In this document: one piece after another, positions 61,873 through 64,000 of the stretch | How the letters are laid out: every line of letters starts with the position of its first letter | Position numbering within the stretch: the first letter of the stretch is position 1 | Assembly (NCBI RefSeq): GCF_900114535.1 | Contig: NZ_FOTK01000021.1 | Span: forward strand, 48,209 to 112,208 | Direction: 5' to 3' | DNA: 64,000 nucleotides | Source of the DNA: Methylobacterium pseudosasicola | GTDB taxonomy: Bacteria > Pseudomonadota > Alphaproteobacteria > Rhizobiales > Beijerinckiaceae | Position numbers and translations under genes: made by a program | The notes under the pieces: generated by a model | Told to the model about the DNA's origin: nothing | What the model saw: the letters and a program-made list of their open reading frames with translations, nothing else | The model's database searches: none

Positions 61873-62703
61873 ATGGGCTTGAGACGGTCCGGAGCGCTCT
61901 TCGCCACCGTGCTGCACACCACGCTGCTGGTCCTTGCCGGAGCGGCCCGGGCCGAGGACCGAGCCCACACGACCGCCCGACTCGCGGCGCTCTACCCACA
62001 GGACGGGCGCCGCGACCTGACCGGGGCCGATTTCGACCGCTTTCGGGGGGCCGGCATCCTGTGGTGCCGCAATCCGGACGGGGTGCCGCAGAAGGCGGCC
62101 GCGGCCTGGCTGATCGCCGATCCGTCGACCGTGGTGCTGAACGCGCACAATTTTCGCGATCGCCGCCTCGCGGTGACGCGCCCGGTGGCCGATTGCTACT
62201 TCCAGATCGGCGGCCGCAACTACGATTTCGACCCCGACAGCCTGGTGCTCGGGACCGCCCCGGGCGCCGACAGCCTGCACATCACCGACGATTGGGCGAT
62301 CCTGCGCCTCCACCGTCCGGCCGACGCCGTGCCGCAGCCCCTGCCGGAGCCGCCCGATCTGCCGGTCGGGGACATCGCCCTGCCGGTGACCATGGTATCG
62401 CCGGCGGGGCACGGCAATTATCGCGGGCCGAGCAGCCTCGAGCGCTGCGCCATCCGCCGGATCGATCCGCCGAGCGAGGACGCGATCCGGCGTGCGCGCC
62501 ACGATTGCAACGACGGCTATGGCGGCTCGGGCTCAGGCCTGTTCGACGAGGCGGGCCGGCTCATCGCCCTGCAGAGCGCGTCCCTGGCGATGAATTCGCG
62601 CAGCCCCTTCGACATCGAGTTCCACTACGGCTCCGCCCTGCTCCTCGAAGGCGGCCTCCTGTCGGCCCTGCGCGGCCGGACCGAAGCGGGCGGACGCCGG
62701 TGA
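61873..62703 (+). CDS. exported trypsin-like serine protease
   Basis: A 276-residue protein with a signal peptide ending ARA-E (residue ~27). The chymotrypsin fold shows a His in VLNAHNFRD, Asp in ITDDWAILRL and the nucleophile Ser in CNDGYGGSGSGLFDEAG, so the triad is present although each surrounding motif differs from the trypsin consensus. Cysteines in WCRNPDG, VADCYFQIG and ERCAIRR could form disulfides. It is periplasmic or secreted and divergent from mxaF. No PDZ domain. Target unknown. Confidence 0.82.
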   Translation: MGLRRSGALFATVLHTTLLVLAGAARAEDRAHTTARLAALYPQDGRRDLTGADFDRFRGAGILWCRNPDGVPQKAAAAWLIADPSTVVLNAHNFRDRRLAVTRPVADCYFQIGGRNYDFDPDSLVLGTAPGADSLHITDDWAILRLHRPADAVPQPLPEPPDLPVGDIALPVTMVSPAGHGNYRGPSSLERCAIRRIDPPSEDAIRRARHDCNDGYGGSGSGLFDEAGRLIALQSASLAMNSRSPFDIEFHYGSALLLEGGLLSALRGRTEAGGRR

Positions 62704-62721
62704 CTCAACAGAAGCGGAGGC

Positions 62722-62871
62722 TCACTTGCGCTGGCCGGTCGGGTTCGGCGTCGCGGACGAGTCCGGAGCCACCGCCGGATTGATCGGGGTGACCATCGAC
62801 CAGCGGCCGACGATCGCGAAGATCGCCGCGAACAGGACGACGAAGATGCCGATGAGGATGACGCGCTTCAT
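62722..62871 (-). CDS. small single-helix membrane protein
   Basis: A 49-residue protein with one strong N-terminal helix (RVILIGIFVVLFAAIFAIVG) and a short Pro-rich tail. The start at 62871 is the only one giving a plausible product; the longer frame to 63555 is a shadow of the GAF gene. Function unknown. Confidence 0.5.
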   Translation of the reverse strand: MKRVILIGIFVVLFAAIFAIVGRWSMVTPINPAVAPDSSATPNPTGQRK

Positions 62872-62963
62872 GACGGGGGCTTGAGACGTCCGTGCGGGCG
62901 GCGGGCGCGCAGAGAACGGCCTGAAGCGGCGATCGATCCCGGCCGCGACGCCGGCGCACAGCC

Positions 62964-63512
62964 CTATCCCGGCCGCCCGGCCGCGCGATCGGGCGTTGGG
63001 ATCGCACCGGAGTGTTCGGCGGGTGCGGACGCGCGCAGATGGGCCAGCACGGTCGCGGCCTGCTGGGCCAGGGTCTCCAGCCGGCAAACCGTCCCGTCGT
63101 CCGGGATCACCGAGGCGCACCAATAGGCGCCGAGCGCGGCGATGGGCTCGGGCGAGCCGATCGGCACCATCACGAGGCTGCGCATCGATGTGGTGCGGTA
63201 GGCCTCGATCGGCACCCGGCGGTCGAACTCGAGATCCGGGACCACGGCGGTCTCGTCGTTGAGCATCACCCAGCCGGAGATGCAGGCGGTCAGCGGGAAC
63301 CGCCGCCCCCGCCACAGCGGCTCGATCGCGTCCTCGGCGGCGTAGAAACACGACTCGCCCTCGCGCAGCACCACGGCGACCCCGTCCGAGCCGACGATAG
63401 CCCGCGCGGTCTCGCGCAGAATGGAGACGACATCCGCGAGGGAACAGGCGACAGCCAACCGGTCGGTCGCCCGCACCAGCCCCTCGTCGGGCAGGAAATG
63501 GGCCTCTGACAT
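62964..63512 (-). CDS. GAF-domain protein
   Basis: The start at 63512 gives 182 residues. A GAF fold spans about residues 15-160: ADVVSILRETARAIVGSDGV, FPLTACISGWVMLNDETAVV, STSMRSLVMVPIGSPEPIAA-like core, and ETLAQQAATVLAHLRAS. No kinase, GGDEF or HTH output is attached, so it likely works with a separate signalling partner. It lies near the window end with no clear operon. Confidence 0.8.
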   Translation of the reverse strand: MSEAHFLPDEGLVRATDRLAVACSLADVVSILRETARAIVGSDGVAVVLREGESCFYAAEDAIEPLWRGRRFPLTACISGWVMLNDETAVVPDLEFDRRVPIEAYRTTSMRSLVMVPIGSPEPIAALGAYWCASVIPDDGTVCRLETLAQQAATVLAHLRASAPAEHSGAIPTPDRAAGRPG

Positions 63513-63887
63513 GGTCTGAAGGTAAGGGAGACGGCCCGGATCGTCCACGCCGCATTCTACGAGGTCAGGCCCGGGACCGTTCACGGTGCAATCTACAAGC
63601 GAGACGAAAACCGGGGTCGATGCTCTCGCGCCGGGCCGCGAATGTTACATCCAGGTTAACATCCCGAATGCGCCCGTATTGCCGAACCTTATTTTTATCG
63701 GCCGGCAGTTTTGGTCGAATAATGCCCGTCGCTCAGTCATCGACGGCTCGCGATGTGTTCCAGCGCACCTTTTCGGCCGCCGGTCGGGAGCCTTCGCGGG
63801 CGCTGTTGCAGCGTTGCACTATCGCGTCGGGCCTTCCTGACCTCCTGTCCCCGGGCACATCCCGATCAACGGGAGATTGAGGACCAG

Positions 63888-64000
63888 ATGATCAAGAAGC
63901 TTCTTCTCGCGAGCGCCGCCACGGCCCTCCTGACCGGCGCCGCCTCGGCCGCCGACCTGCCGCGCCGCGCCGCCCCGCCGCCCGTGTTCACCCCCGTGCC
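63888..64000 (+). CDS. outer-membrane beta-barrel protein, N-terminus only
   Basis: The ATG at 63888 follows GGGAG and GAGG sites. The first 37 residues show a signal peptide (MIKKLLLASAATALLTGAAS, cleavage AASA-A) and the AADLPRRAAPP start typical of alphaproteobacterial Omp25/porin-like barrels. The gene continues past the window. The 375-base gap before it has an AT-rich stretch near 63640-63720 that probably holds its promoter. Confidence 0.7.
   Translation, partial: MIKKLLLASAATALLTGAASAADLPRRAAPPPVFTPV

Overview
The window is GC-rich alphaproteobacterial DNA and is best explained as a Methylobacterium-type facultative methylotroph. The strongest evidence is an apparently complete methanol dehydrogenase cluster in the order mxaF-J-G-I-R-S-A-C-K-L-D-E-H-B on the minus strand (61529 down to 48911). 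A MucR regulator, DUF6894, DUF6481 and PepSY-type small proteins and a groESL operon under a perfect CIRCE operator fit the same group. No tRNA, rRNA, transposase or CRISPR array was recognised.

Layout. 1-2.5 kb: the end of a GGDEF-EAL protein and an AraC regulator. 2.5-9.1 kb: small exported Gly/Pro-rich proteins of unknown role, a membrane-tethered TAXI-like binding protein, small hypotheticals and a repeat-rich gap. 9.2-12.6 kb: groEL/groES, a cold-shock protein and a DUF6481 protein. 13.0-19.5 kb: an organosulfur scavenging locus. It has a five-gene minus-strand operon (acyl-CoA-dehydrogenase-like flavoprotein, SsuD-like LLM monooxygenase, sulfonate-type binding protein, His-rich cupin, second LLM monooxygenase) and a divergent TauD-type dioxygenase. 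19.6-22.9 kb: a glycan module (GT2, methyltransferase, GT39-like membrane transferase). 23.1-29.2 kb: a second sulfur locus with a family 2 encapsulin shell carrying a cyclic-nucleotide-binding-like domain, its cysteine desulfurase cargo with a long disordered N-terminus, a serine acetyltransferase and a 63-residue unknown. A YeeE/DUF6691 sulfur transporter pair lies divergent to it. 29.2-35.4 kb: an AraC regulator divergent from a 1585-residue subtilase autotransporter with 96-bp tandem repeats. 36.5-43.2 kb: an FAD/NAD(P) protein, an XRE regulator divergent from a TonB-dependent siderophore receptor, a PepSY membrane protein and a DUF3016 protein. 43.4-48.6 kb: small accessory and stress genes. 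48.9-61.5 kb: the mxa operon. 61.9-64 kb: a trypsin-like exported protease, a GAF protein and the start of an outer-membrane protein.

How the parts fit. The mxa genes give periplasmic, calcium/PQQ-dependent methanol oxidation: MxaF/MxaI enzyme, MxaG cytochrome cL, MxaJ and MxaD accessory proteins, and MxaR/S/A/C/K/L for metal insertion and maturation. The two sulfur loci, only a few kb apart, would free sulfite from organosulfur compounds, import reduced sulfur, make O-acetylserine and move cysteine sulfur into a protein shell. The core TTTCGTTGAC lies upstream of three of their transcription units in the gene-facing orientation (18278-18290 minus, 18514-18526 plus, 26752-26761 minus). This suggests one sulfur-responsive regulon and is the most interesting unexplained signal here.

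All functional calls come from reading sequence and protein motifs without database searches; gene starts were chosen by signal peptide, ribosome-binding site or overlap with the neighbour.
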